In this document: piece by piece, positions 56,276 to 64,000 of the stretch
Layout: each line of letters opens with the position of its first letter
Position numbering within the stretch: position 1 is the first letter of the stretch
From: Cadophora sp. MPI-SDFR-AT-0126
Lineage: Eukaryota > Ascomycota > Leotiomycetes > Helotiales > Ploettnerulaceae
Direction: 5' to 3'
Assembly: GCA_020747065.1 (NCBI GenBank)
Contig: JAGMVK010000020.1
Coordinates: 310,001-374,000 of the forward strand
Length of the DNA stretch: 64,000 nt
The notes under the pieces: generated by a model
What the model was told of the DNA's origin: nothing
Database searches by the model: none
The model's input: only the letters and a program-made list of their open reading frames with translations
Program-made: the position numbers and the translations under genes

Positions 56276-58133
56276 TCATGATATCGTCTGCTTGCATCTC
56301 CACCAGCCTCTCTTGACTTCGTCTTCTGCTCTCCGCTTGATCACCCTCCTTCTCCCTCTTGGATAATTTACTGGACTTTCACCCCCAACAAAGATAGCTG
56401 CATCATAAAACAATCCGCCCACCAGACCACCACTGATCGTGCCACCCCAAGCACCATAAATCCACCACGCGTGTTCAACCGTAAACACTTCTCCACCATA
56501 ACCCACAACGGCAGCTGCACTCCTAGGTCCAAAGTCTCTCGCTGGATTCAGACATGGGCCCGTATTGTAGCCGAATGCCATGGAGAGGACAGTGACAAGG
56601 AGGCCGACGATCAGGGCATGCATACCTGCTCCTGGAGGGGCGTTTGAGTCATCTCCTAGAGCTAGGATCGCACAAGCGAGAATGGCGGTTGCGACGAATT
56701 CGTTGGCGAAACCCGTCCCAACACCTGCAAATGAAGCAGGCTGTGAGATGAATGAGGTGCTAGTGCCGCCAGCAGCTCCAACTGAGCCACCCTGTGTATT
56801 GAAAGCACTGATGGCATCTTTGTACACGCCGTAGGCTATCAGTCCAGCGAGAAAGGCGCCGAAGATTTGGGCAGTGATGTAGACCATCGCTTTTCGGAAT
56901 GGGAATCCACGGTACAGGCATAGCATAAGTGAGATAGCAGGATTGAGATGAGCTCCTGAAATCCCACCAGCGATATAGATACCAATAGTGACACCCAGAC
57001 CCCAGGCCCAGTTAGAAGATAAGTAGATGCCCGATGTCTCGCTTGAGGTTTGAACGGCAAGATTAGTGCAAAGCCCAAGGAGAACAGCTACCATGGTCTG
57101 TTCACAATCAGTCACTGCTGCATGAGGAAGTGTGGATGTGTGGACTTACAGCTAAGCACTCCGCGAGAGGTTCTCTGAATCTTGCTCGAAATTCTGCCCA
57201 CGAATTATGCATGCTTCTTTCTTCTTCTAGATATTGTGCCTCTTCTCCATCTTCCACAGGCCACTCGTCGACTTTCTCCCCAGCTTCGAGATCAATCTCG
57301 GCTGAGTCAGATGTTGCTCTGCTGCCTTCAGAAGACGCGAAGATGGATGCTGAGGCGGATTTAGATGGTACTTCTTGCACACTCGATAGCGGATTGAGAC
57401 TTCTCTCTCCTAGATCTCCAAGGCGATCATCGAGGGGATCAGATCTCATTTTCGAAACTCTACAATTTACCCACTCATCCATAGGATTCCTCCTCTCTTG
57501 CAACAGAGAAGAGTGAGGATCCACAACACTGTCATGAGACCTGACCTTCTGGGTAGTACTTCCTGTGTTCGTTCGTTGATGCCCATACCCCCGTTCACTG
57601 CTCCTCTCTCGATGCCCGACGGGATCTTTCCCGGCATCCTCCCTCTGGCCATTGATCATGCCAACTTGTGGTATCGCCTCGGAGCTGCCAGGTTCCTCTA
57701 TCTCTGCTTCCGGATCTTCGATGGTTTCCCGATCGGCACCACTACGATCCCTCCTCATTCCCTGCCGCACAACTCTTGGTAATGGTTTTGCCAGCCCCCA
57801 TAGTGGTGTATTTAGCTCCTGATACCTGGGATTGAACTTGTGGTAGTGAGGATCAATGTAGCTCGCGCCATGGGCTGGCGGGAGTCTGCTGCTACCAGCG
57901 AGAGAGAATGGTCGCCGTGGAGGTAAGTGGCTTGGGGGTGTGTGGGCAGAAAGCTGCGTTCGGGAACGTGATAGAGATTCAGAAGTGTCGAGTCTTGAAG
58001 GCCGTCTTACATGACTCTTTGTACGTTGACTTGTCGGAATGGCGGAGGGATATCTTGTGTGATGTCGAAAGCTGCTTGGATTGTAAAGATTCTGCTGGTC
58101 CCTGCTGTTCGGTCTGATTCGTGGCCGGTCCAT
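56276..58133 (-). CDS. Aquaglyceroporin (MIP family) with long N-terminal domain
   Basis: Plasma-membrane channel for glycerol and water, used in osmotic balance. Exon 1 (58133-57150) and exon 2 (57097-56276) are joined in phase 0 by a 52-nt GTAAGT...AACAG intron, giving 601 residues. The frame is open a little further upstream, but 58133 is its first ATG. Residues 1-310 form a hydrophilic Ser/Arg/Glu-rich cytoplasmic region, as in Fps1-like channels where this region gates transport. The channel starts at FREPLAECLA. The two half-helix motifs are SGAHLNPAISL and CLNPARDFGPR; the Asp after the second NPAR marks glycerol-conducting members. Six hydrophobic helices are visible. The C-terminus is short and basic. 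Confidence 0.92.
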
Positions 58134-59071
58134 TGAAAAGGAGAGCTTGCAATTGATAATAGGAAGCGAAATCAAACAATAAAGGAAAAGGAAACAAGCC
58201 TACTTGCCTTTCTATATTGCAACTTTACCGTATCGTAAACCAGCCTTGCGTCACTGAAAATCTCTGCCGCAATTGCCACGAACGGCATGCCTCTGTGCTG
58301 TGACACATTTCCGGCATCGAAAATATATTTCACTGCCCGTTGAGGTCGATCGTTCAGTGATTCGAGAATAGATGTGGATTGGTGGAGAAAGTGAGGTTGA
58401 GCCGGAGAAAAGCTCCTGGCGAAGATCCATCGAGGTTCTTAGTCAGCAAAAATGAGCTTTCTCAACCACACGCTCTAAACATACATCATCAAGCATCCCC
58501 AAACGCAATTATTCTTTTTTTGGCTCTTAATGGGAGCTTGATAGTAAGAGACCCAGTACTACTGTTAGGTCCACGGCTAGAATGACCCTCTTTACTTGCT
58601 GAGTTTGATGGGGCTATTAGGAATTTCCAGCACGGTAGTGCTCTCAACGCGCGATCATCGAGCTGTCATACCTCACTTGTGCAGCCTATCTATCACTTAT
58701 TTTCCTGCTTTGAGCTGCTATGAACGATCGCGTGGCGCTAGCAGTGTATCTCTAATTTTGTTTTTCGTCACATTCCAATTGCTCAGTCAATCCCGATGTC
58801 AAGAGCTTTCCTCTTTTTATTTCCTCATCATACAATACATCACGTTTTATTTTATTTTGGAGAGCTATTCTTTGAAAAATTCATTTTTTCGTTCAATATT
58901 CTATATCTGGATTTGGTTGCCTAGGACTGTCAAGACTAAAAGTCCACGATGGTCCAAAGAATGTTATTGGGTGTAGAAGTAAGGTTTGCTCAAAGGAACA
59001 GGTAAAAGCAAAGTCTAAGACATTGCTGTTTTATGTTGAGGTATTGGTGGACTCAGAAGTTAGAGGTCACC
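58134..59071. other. Intergenic region, A/T-rich, no gene seen
   Basis: Aquaporin promoter and 3' region of the next gene. The stretch 58830-58920 is strongly T/A-rich. No coding support. Confidence 0.4.
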
Positions 59072-60064
59072 TTACATTCTTCGGGCACAGTCTCCCAGGA
59101 TGTTGCCAGACGCGTGCCAGTCTGGTCGGTGTCGGACATGACTGTCTACATCCTCGTCGCTAGAATTACTAAGTTCTTCCACGAGTGAATCAATGTTGCC
59201 ATGAAGTTCCGCGATTCGCAAGGCATGTTTATCATCTGACGAATTTCTATCATGAGACGTGTGGACTCCAAGAGATGGATGCTCTTCTTCTGATTCATCG
59301 GCGCACGACTCTGACTCGGAGCCGTTGTCAGTGACACTTTGCATGAAGCGACCTAAGAATTGATCGTACTGTCCATTGAGCTCTCTATGTTCCCGTATGA
59401 AACTTTCGACGCGTTGTTGTCGTTCATCATAAGGGCCCTCGATATCTTGACGGGCTCGATCCAGGGATTCCTCCAGTAAGCGAAGTCTGTTTGCGCTGAT
59501 TATTGGCCGAATTCTAGACGCGATATTCAGCTCTTGTGTGATTTGAGAGTTCAGCTCTCGAGATTGCTCCAAGGACATGTTGTCCAGGATGAGCATGACC
59601 CAACAGCTGTGCACTATTGCCTCTCGTGCCTTGAGCAAAGCATCTACGTCCTCTTGGGAAACCCCGGCCATCAGCTCGCGATCTCCCAGGCGCTCTTGCC
59701 AATGACTTCCAGTTAAGATCTGGGTATCCAAGACTACACGCAACTGTTGCAGGTTAGCAGATAGATCTGGAGGATGTTCGTACAGGAGTCGTCTGTCTCT
59801 TTCTTCACGCATCTGTGCAGACATACCTGATGGAGTCGGGGCGTCTCGGATGCGATTTCGGAGATCGAGAAACTGGTTTATTTCTGCGTCCGATCTACCG
59901 TTGGTGAGGTACTCCACTACATAGCTCTCGATATCGCTTTCGAGTGTCCATATGAATGGATCAACAACCACCGGGTGGGCAACGAAGTCAAATGACTGTA
60001 TTCTCTGTGCTACCCACTGGTGGAAGGTGGTGAATGGTGGTAGATTGTTGTTTGGAGTAGACAT
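59072..60064 (-). CDS. Hypothetical acidic helical protein
   Basis: Single exon with an ATG at 60064, 330 residues. I recognise no family. It is predicted mostly helical and charged, with coiled-coil-like stretches at about residues 185-235 (LRLLEESLDRARQDIEGP; RQQRVESFIREHRELNGQ). A very acidic Ser/Glu-rich segment follows near 245-265 (ESESCADESEEE) and another near 305. No signal peptide, membrane helix or cysteine pattern is seen. A TATATAA box about 65 bp upstream and the uninterrupted frame support a real gene. Function unknown; the acidic low-complexity end would fit a nuclear or scaffold protein, but this is a guess. Confidence 0.68.
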   Translation of the reverse strand: MSTPNNNLPPFTTFHQWVAQRIQSFDFVAHPVVVDPFIWTLESDIESYVVEYLTNGRSDAEINQFLDLRNRIRDAPTPSGMSAQMREERDRRLLYEHPPDLSANLQQLRVVLDTQILTGSHWQERLGDRELMAGVSQEDVDALLKAREAIVHSCWVMLILDNMSLEQSRELNSQITQELNIASRIRPIISANRLRLLEESLDRARQDIEGPYDERQQRVESFIREHRELNGQYDQFLGRFMQSVTDNGSESESCADESEEEHPSLGVHTSHDRNSSDDKHALRIAELHGNIDSLVEELSNSSDEDVDSHVRHRPDWHASGNILGDCARRM

Positions 60065-61393
60065 TGTGTGGAGTTGATTGTTTGGTTGACGAGTGTCAAG
60101 CTTCTGGGAATGGAACTGAGGAAGATTATATAAACGGTGGGTATTTGGTGTACTACCTCAGCATGTCTGTTTCGCTTGCGAAGGTCGATTTGTTTTGATG
60201 CTGTTCTCTACTATTCACTTGCCGGGAGAAGAAATACCACTTTTTATCGGCACCTGAAAGAATGCGTACCATCATTCTTTGATTGAATCTATCATAAATA
60301 TGAAGAATAACTTTGTCTTGAAAGACAATGCTCATTGCTCTTTGTTCTCCTTGGACGTTCGGCTCAAGTTTCCCACCAAGTAAGAAAGATGATAGAACTT
60401 ACGACTTGAATGGCACGATGACCGTGGATCTTCACAGACATGTTTTTACAATGTATAGGATGTTGTGGTACACGTTCCCAGGACAATCAACTTCACACAA
60501 AGACCAGACCTCGGGAATTAGACAAAGACAGTCCAGCGAGACTGGTCACGTGCCTAGGCGTTTTGACAGACTGCTTGCGGGCAACCTCTACATGTAAATT
60601 AGGATTGCCTTCTCTGCGATAAACTTACAGTACAAACTCTTATACACGTTGCTCTCGATTCCTTCATCTCCAGAGTTTCTGAGTGAATTTTGTTCGGACC
60701 GGGAAGAGAGCTCTTGGCTCCAAAGCTTATCATTACAGTACCTCGCGCTTCGCGTCGCAGAATATCGCGTCACTTCGACAACCAACAAAACTACATTCAG
60801 CTTCCCGCCCGGCTTCTGTTGATTTCCTCTCTGCAAATATCAAATTGCAAGAAGGACAATCTGTTGGCGGGATCCGAATCGATCGCATCAATAACAAGGC
60901 AGAAGCAATAGTGAATTGTGTGCTGCCCCTCGAGTCGCGGCTCCTTATCGCCAGATCGATAAAACTCGCAGCCTCGCGGCCAAGCCTCTACCTATCCTGC
61001 AGCAGCAACCTCAAGCAAACACCACTACTCTTTTGCCTTCTGCACATTATAAGTCGCTCTATAGCATCGTATCTCTGTGACTTCGGAAATCTATGATAAC
61101 TCAACGCATATAGGCCTCTTCAGTCAACAAAACAAGATTAAAGACGAGCCAGCCTTGCAGCCTTGCGACATTCTCTCCTGCTTGACTCCTTTCTAAGACT
61201 CGGACTGCATCGAAGGCAAGTCTGCTCTGGTATCACATCTTGATTCGAAGCTCGAGGAATCTAAATTTACCTTCCATCGTGGATCGCATCCTCGCTATCC
61301 ACCTTCCATGACTTTCTTGCTAATTTCTTCTTCTACTGCCAGCCCTTTGATCCTACCTTCTCAGACGCACACACACCTACATAAGACGTCAAG
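60065..61393. other. Intergenic region and long leader of the SUMO gene
   Basis: From about 60950 the sequence is rich in C/T and CA words, as in a long transcribed leader. A frame at 60683-61096 has no domain and lies in this leader or promoter. The tetra-SUMO ATG follows the context GTCAAGATG. Confidence 0.45.
60126..60133 (-). promoter_or_regulatory. TATA box of the acidic hypothetical gene
   Basis: TATATAA on the minus strand, about 65 bp before the ATG at 60064. Confidence 0.5.
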
Positions 61394-62593
61394 ATGTCCG
61401 AGAATGTCATGTCAGATGGTCAAGCAGGCGGTGGTAGTACTGCGCCTGAGGCAAATCCCGAACAGAAGGCTGGAACCCTGGAAATCAAGATAAAGGATCA
61501 GCAGGAAAACGAGACATTCTTCAAGATCAAAAAGCACACAAAGTTTGGTAAAGTCTTCGATGCGTACTGCGATCGCCAATCCCTCGCCCGAAACACCGTT
61601 CGTTTTCTCTTCGAAGGTACCCGTGTCCAGGACACCGATACCCCGGAAAGTCTGGATCTTGAGGATGGAGACATGATCCAAGCGATGCTTGAACAGGTTG
61701 GTGGAGACGGCACGGATGCTAGCACTCCTGGCGCTGCTGGTGCTCCTACGGCAGAAGATGAGAAGCCGCAGAAGGCGGGTGCCATCAATATCAAGGTCAA
61801 GGATCAGAACGAGGGCGAGACATTCTTCAGGATCAAAGGCCATACTAAACTTGGAAAGGTGTTCGATGCATATTGCGATCGTCAGTCCCTGGCTAGGAAT
61901 ACTGTTCGCTTTCTCTTTGAGGGTTCCCGAATTCAAGACACGGATACCCCTGAATCGTTGGAAATGCAAGATGGTGATATGGTGCAAGCCATGCTCGAGC
62001 AGACTGGTGGTGCGGAGGACGAGGCAGGTACAGCTGAGGCGAAACCTGACCAGAAGCCAGAGGGTGGAGAGCACATCAATATCAGAGTCAAGGACCAATC
62101 GAATTCGGAGATCTTCTTTAAGATCAAGCCCACAACCCAGTTTAAGAAAGTCATGAATGCATACTGCCAGCGCCAAGGTCTCGACATATTGGCTGTTCGG
62201 TTCCTATTCGACGGAGATCGACTTCTGGATCATGAGACCCCGGCTTCCAAGGAAATGGAAGACGGTGACTGCATCGATGTATTCCTGCAGCAACTTGGAG
62301 GCGCGGCTGACGAGGGAATGGATAACGGAGAGGCTAACCCAGAAACTCAGCGGATGTCTGTCAAAGTCAAGGATGCTACCGGACACGAGGTTGAGTTCAA
62401 GTGCAAGGGCACAACTGTGTTGAAGAAGCTCATGGATGCCTTCTGTCGTGAGAGAGGTCGCAAACCTGACTCGCTTAGATTCTTCACACCGACCGGCAAG
62501 AGGATCTTAAACACTGACACACCTCAGTCGCTCGGTTTGGAGGATGGTGACCTCATCGATGTTCATGAGGAACAACAAGGTGGTGGAATTTGA
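61394..62593 (+). CDS. Tandem SUMO polyprotein-like protein (four SUMO-like domains)
   Basis: One uninterrupted frame of 399 residues with four Rad60-SLD/SUMO-like folds in a row, at about residues 29-104, 130-206, 227-303 and 320-397. Every unit has the SUMO core pattern (IKVKD, FFKIK, a K-hTxxxKV/LMxAYC/FC segment, VRFLFxG, DTPxSL, xDGD). Every unit ends in a diglycine preceded by Gln: EQVGG, EQTGG, QQLGG and EQQGG. The last diglycine is followed only by Gly-Ile, like the short tail of a SUMO precursor. Units 1 and 2 share an identical 23-residue stretch; units 3 and 4 are more like standard Smt3. Linkers of 20-30 residues are flexible and charged, like SUMO N-terminal tails. Ubiquitin is excluded: no LRLRGG. 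It may be processed by Ulp proteases or act uncut as a SUMO chain mimic. Confidence 0.93.
   Translation: MSENVMSDGQAGGGSTAPEANPEQKAGTLEIKIKDQQENETFFKIKKHTKFGKVFDAYCDRQSLARNTVRFLFEGTRVQDTDTPESLDLEDGDMIQAMLEQVGGDGTDASTPGAAGAPTAEDEKPQKAGAINIKVKDQNEGETFFRIKGHTKLGKVFDAYCDRQSLARNTVRFLFEGSRIQDTDTPESLEMQDGDMVQAMLEQTGGAEDEAGTAEAKPDQKPEGGEHINIRVKDQSNSEIFFKIKPTTQFKKVMNAYCQRQGLDILAVRFLFDGDRLLDHETPASKEMEDGDCIDVFLQQLGGAADEGMDNGEANPETQRMSVKVKDATGHEVEFKCKGTTVLKKLMDAFCRERGRKPDSLRFFTPTGKRILNTDTPQSLGLEDGDLIDVHEEQQGGGI
61478..61705 (+). repeat. SUMO unit 1 of 4
   Basis: Encodes residues 29-104 of the tandem protein and ends at the first diglycine (61700-61705). Confidence 0.85.
61781..62011 (+). repeat. SUMO unit 2 of 4
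   Basis: Residues 130-206, ending in EQTGG. Nearest relative is unit 1. Confidence 0.85.
62072..62302 (+). repeat. SUMO unit 3 of 4
   Basis: Residues 227-303, ending in QQLGG. Its FFKIKPTTQFKKVM stretch is close to standard SUMO. Confidence 0.85.
62351..62584 (+). repeat. SUMO unit 4 of 4
   Basis: Residues 320-397, ending in EQQGG before Gly-Ile-stop. The usual LFDG turn reads FTPTG. Confidence 0.83.
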
Positions 62594-63180
62594 AGACTTC
62601 TTTTGCAAGAAACTGCCGCATGTCGATGGGCACGCAAACAATGTGAGCAGTCACCGAATCGATGATGAAGCAACGGATTCCTTACATTACTTTCGACACT
62701 TTGTTTTACAAATACAGCCAGGGTGGCATGATATTACAGACAAGCATATGTGGCGAGGTCCCTTAACATCCAATCTCATACTTCATGAGGGTGTTCTTTC
62801 CTTTACAGGCGCACATGGTATGGGATATCCAGATCTGCCCATGATGCCGCAGGTCCTGTGCATTGCTTTATTGAATTCGCTGCTTCCCTCTACGCATAGC
62901 ACATGCGAGGAATGTAAAGTCTGCCAACATGTCTATCTTTCCTCTGACTATTACTTTATTTTATCCTTTGCGGGTGCTTCTTGATCCTTCCACCGTAACA
63001 TGCCATTAATGCCTCAAAGATATATTCATTATCGTGGCTGCACCATTGTAAGCGAGCGATCGCACGTTTCAATGGTCATCTTGCGCCTAGGCGTCCTTCG
63101 TCAAATGCTCATAGTTTTAGCTAATGTCGCACCTGGGAAACATTCAATCATTCAAGAAAAAGGATAACTATCAATTTACT
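62594..63180. other. Intergenic region, no gene seen
   Basis: 3' region of the SUMO gene. A frame on the plus strand overlaps the gene end and has no motif. Confidence 0.4.
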
Positions 63181-63492
63181 CTACTTTTGCGTCTTCATAC
63201 CAACACCGGCACCCGCATCACCACCATCCTCTCTCCCCCTTTGCTCCCTCTCCCTCTCCAGCTCCTTTCTCTCCAGCTCCTCCTCCTCTCTCCGCCGCCT
63301 CCTCTGCCTCCTGTTATTCCTCTGTCTACAATCAAAACAGTAACCAGAGCCTTCCGGAGGCTCAATGAAGCAGATCAGTAAGTCCGGGCAATTTTCAGGT
63401 ATACAACCTGTGCGGGACTGGCTCTCGCAGCAGTACATGACGCCGTCGACGTGGTTGCAGATTGGGTGTCGGATGTTGGCGTGTTCGCACAT
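63181..63492 (-). CDS. Small cysteine-rich hypothetical protein
   Basis: ATG at 63492, 103 residues. Residues 1-55 contain ten Cys and several His: MCEHANIRHPICNH, YCCES, GCIPENC, LLICF and YCFDC. The spacing suggests zinc binding rather than a secreted disulfide protein, because no signal peptide is present. Residues 57-95 are an Arg/Glu-rich helix (RRQRRRRREEEELERKE). Short fungal proteins with a Cys/His-rich head and charged tail are common and uncharacterised. A second exon cannot be excluded. Confidence 0.5.
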   Translation of the reverse strand: MCEHANIRHPICNHVDGVMYCCESQSRTGCIPENCPDLLICFIEPPEGSGYCFDCRQRNNRRQRRRRREEEELERKELEREREQRGREDGGDAGAGVGMKTQK

Positions 63493-64000
63493 GTCTGGGT
63501 TGTGTGATGGATATGGGGGGGCTCTTGGGTAAGGGGTGGCGTGAAGGTACGTGGAAAGTCTGGGATGATGTAGAATAGATGAGAGATGTTATGGATAAAA
63601 GATTTAGCAGGGAATGGTGATGCATTGATATACCGTTGAGAGAACAATGAGCATTACAATTGCCTTGTTAACGCCCAATTGTTCAGCTTAAGAACTAGTC
63701 TGTCGGGTCATCTTCCCTTGTATGTTGAGACAACAGCTACAAAGATTTTTTTTTTTTTTTGGCGAAGCTCGGGTTTCCTTTGTGTCCTATTTTCCTTGTT
63801 ATGCTTTCATTGCTCTCAACAAGCTGTTCCCAAACTTTGACATTCCTCGGTCTCCTCGAGTGTGGTCTCAGTGTTAGAAGGTGGGAATTCTCACTGTCAA
63901 GAGAAGCACACAGTGTTGATTGTCTGGGTCTCCATGAACTGAATAATAACTTTTGCCAATGCCGTTGACTATTTTCTACCTTTCTATCCGTTGCGATCTA
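63493..64000. other. Right-edge intergenic region
   Basis: Promoter of the small Cys-rich gene. Contains a run of 15 T at 63746-63760. The last frame reaches no recognisable gene before the window ends. Confidence 0.4.
63746..63760 (+). repeat. Poly(T) run, 15 bases
   Basis: Fifteen uninterrupted T. Confidence 0.95.

Noticed and set aside
60683..61096. Frame of 137 codons upstream of the SUMO gene
   Set aside because: It shows no domain and lies in what looks like promoter or leader sequence.
61394..62593. Polyubiquitin as identity of the tandem gene
   Set aside because: Units lack LRLRGG and ubiquitin core residues, and they have linkers and Gln-Gly-Gly-type ends typical of SUMO.
1..64000. 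CRISPR arrays, operons, riboswitches, bacterial mobile elements
   Set aside because: Gene structure is clearly eukaryotic, and no spaced direct repeats of CRISPR type were seen.

Overview
The window looks like nuclear DNA of a filamentous ascomycete (Pezizomycotina, most likely Leotiomycetes; the class is an inference). Genes are broken by short introns of about 50-110 bp with GT...AG ends and CTRAC-type branch points. The content is typical of this group: a Zn(II)2Cys6 transcription factor, two HET-domain proteins, a SUR7/PalI protein, Rho3, CSN2, an otubain, a PF20684-type rhodopsin-like membrane protein, one dispersed 5S rRNA gene and a tRNA-Trp. All gene models below were spliced by hand from reading frame, splice sites and family resemblance. 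No database search was run.

Layout. 0-5 kb: a transcription factor cut by the left edge, divergent from a short-chain dehydrogenase, then a SUR7-family protein. 5.7-17.3 kb: an accessory block with four minus-strand members of one small unknown family (A looks intact, B has stop codons, C is split by a transposon, D is a remnant), a coiled-coil ORF and a secreted alginate-lyase-like protein. Copy C carries a complete hAT transposon of 3,883 bp with perfect 18-bp inverted ends, a perfect 8-bp target duplication and an open three-exon transposase. 18.5-32.6 kb: HET protein, Rho3, epoxide hydrolase, FAD monooxygenase, a frameshifted rhodopsin-like gene and a nucleoside-hydrolase-like gene. 32.6-36 kb: gene-poor, with a 5S rRNA gene. 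36-39.6 kb: divergent housekeeping pair CWC25/CSN2. 39.6-45.4 kb: a 5.8-kb stretch with no supportable gene, ahead of an otubain. 48.6-64 kb: second HET protein, lipoyl(octanoyl) transferase, tRNA-Trp, HAD hydrolase, aquaglyceroporin, an unknown acidic protein, a four-unit SUMO gene and a small Cys-rich protein.

The most striking item is the uninterrupted gene at 61394-62593. It encodes four SUMO-like domains in tandem, and each unit ends in a diglycine preceded by Gln, as in mature SUMO. The layout resembles a polyubiquitin gene, but built from SUMO. It could be a polyprotein cut by Ulp proteases or a fixed linear SUMO chain. The second strong story is the unknown gene family at 5.7-17.2 kb, with one copy caught interrupted by an apparently complete hAT element. 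CSN2, otubain and the SUMO gene all belong to ubiquitin-type modification, but they lie kilobases apart and I see no sign that they are co-regulated.
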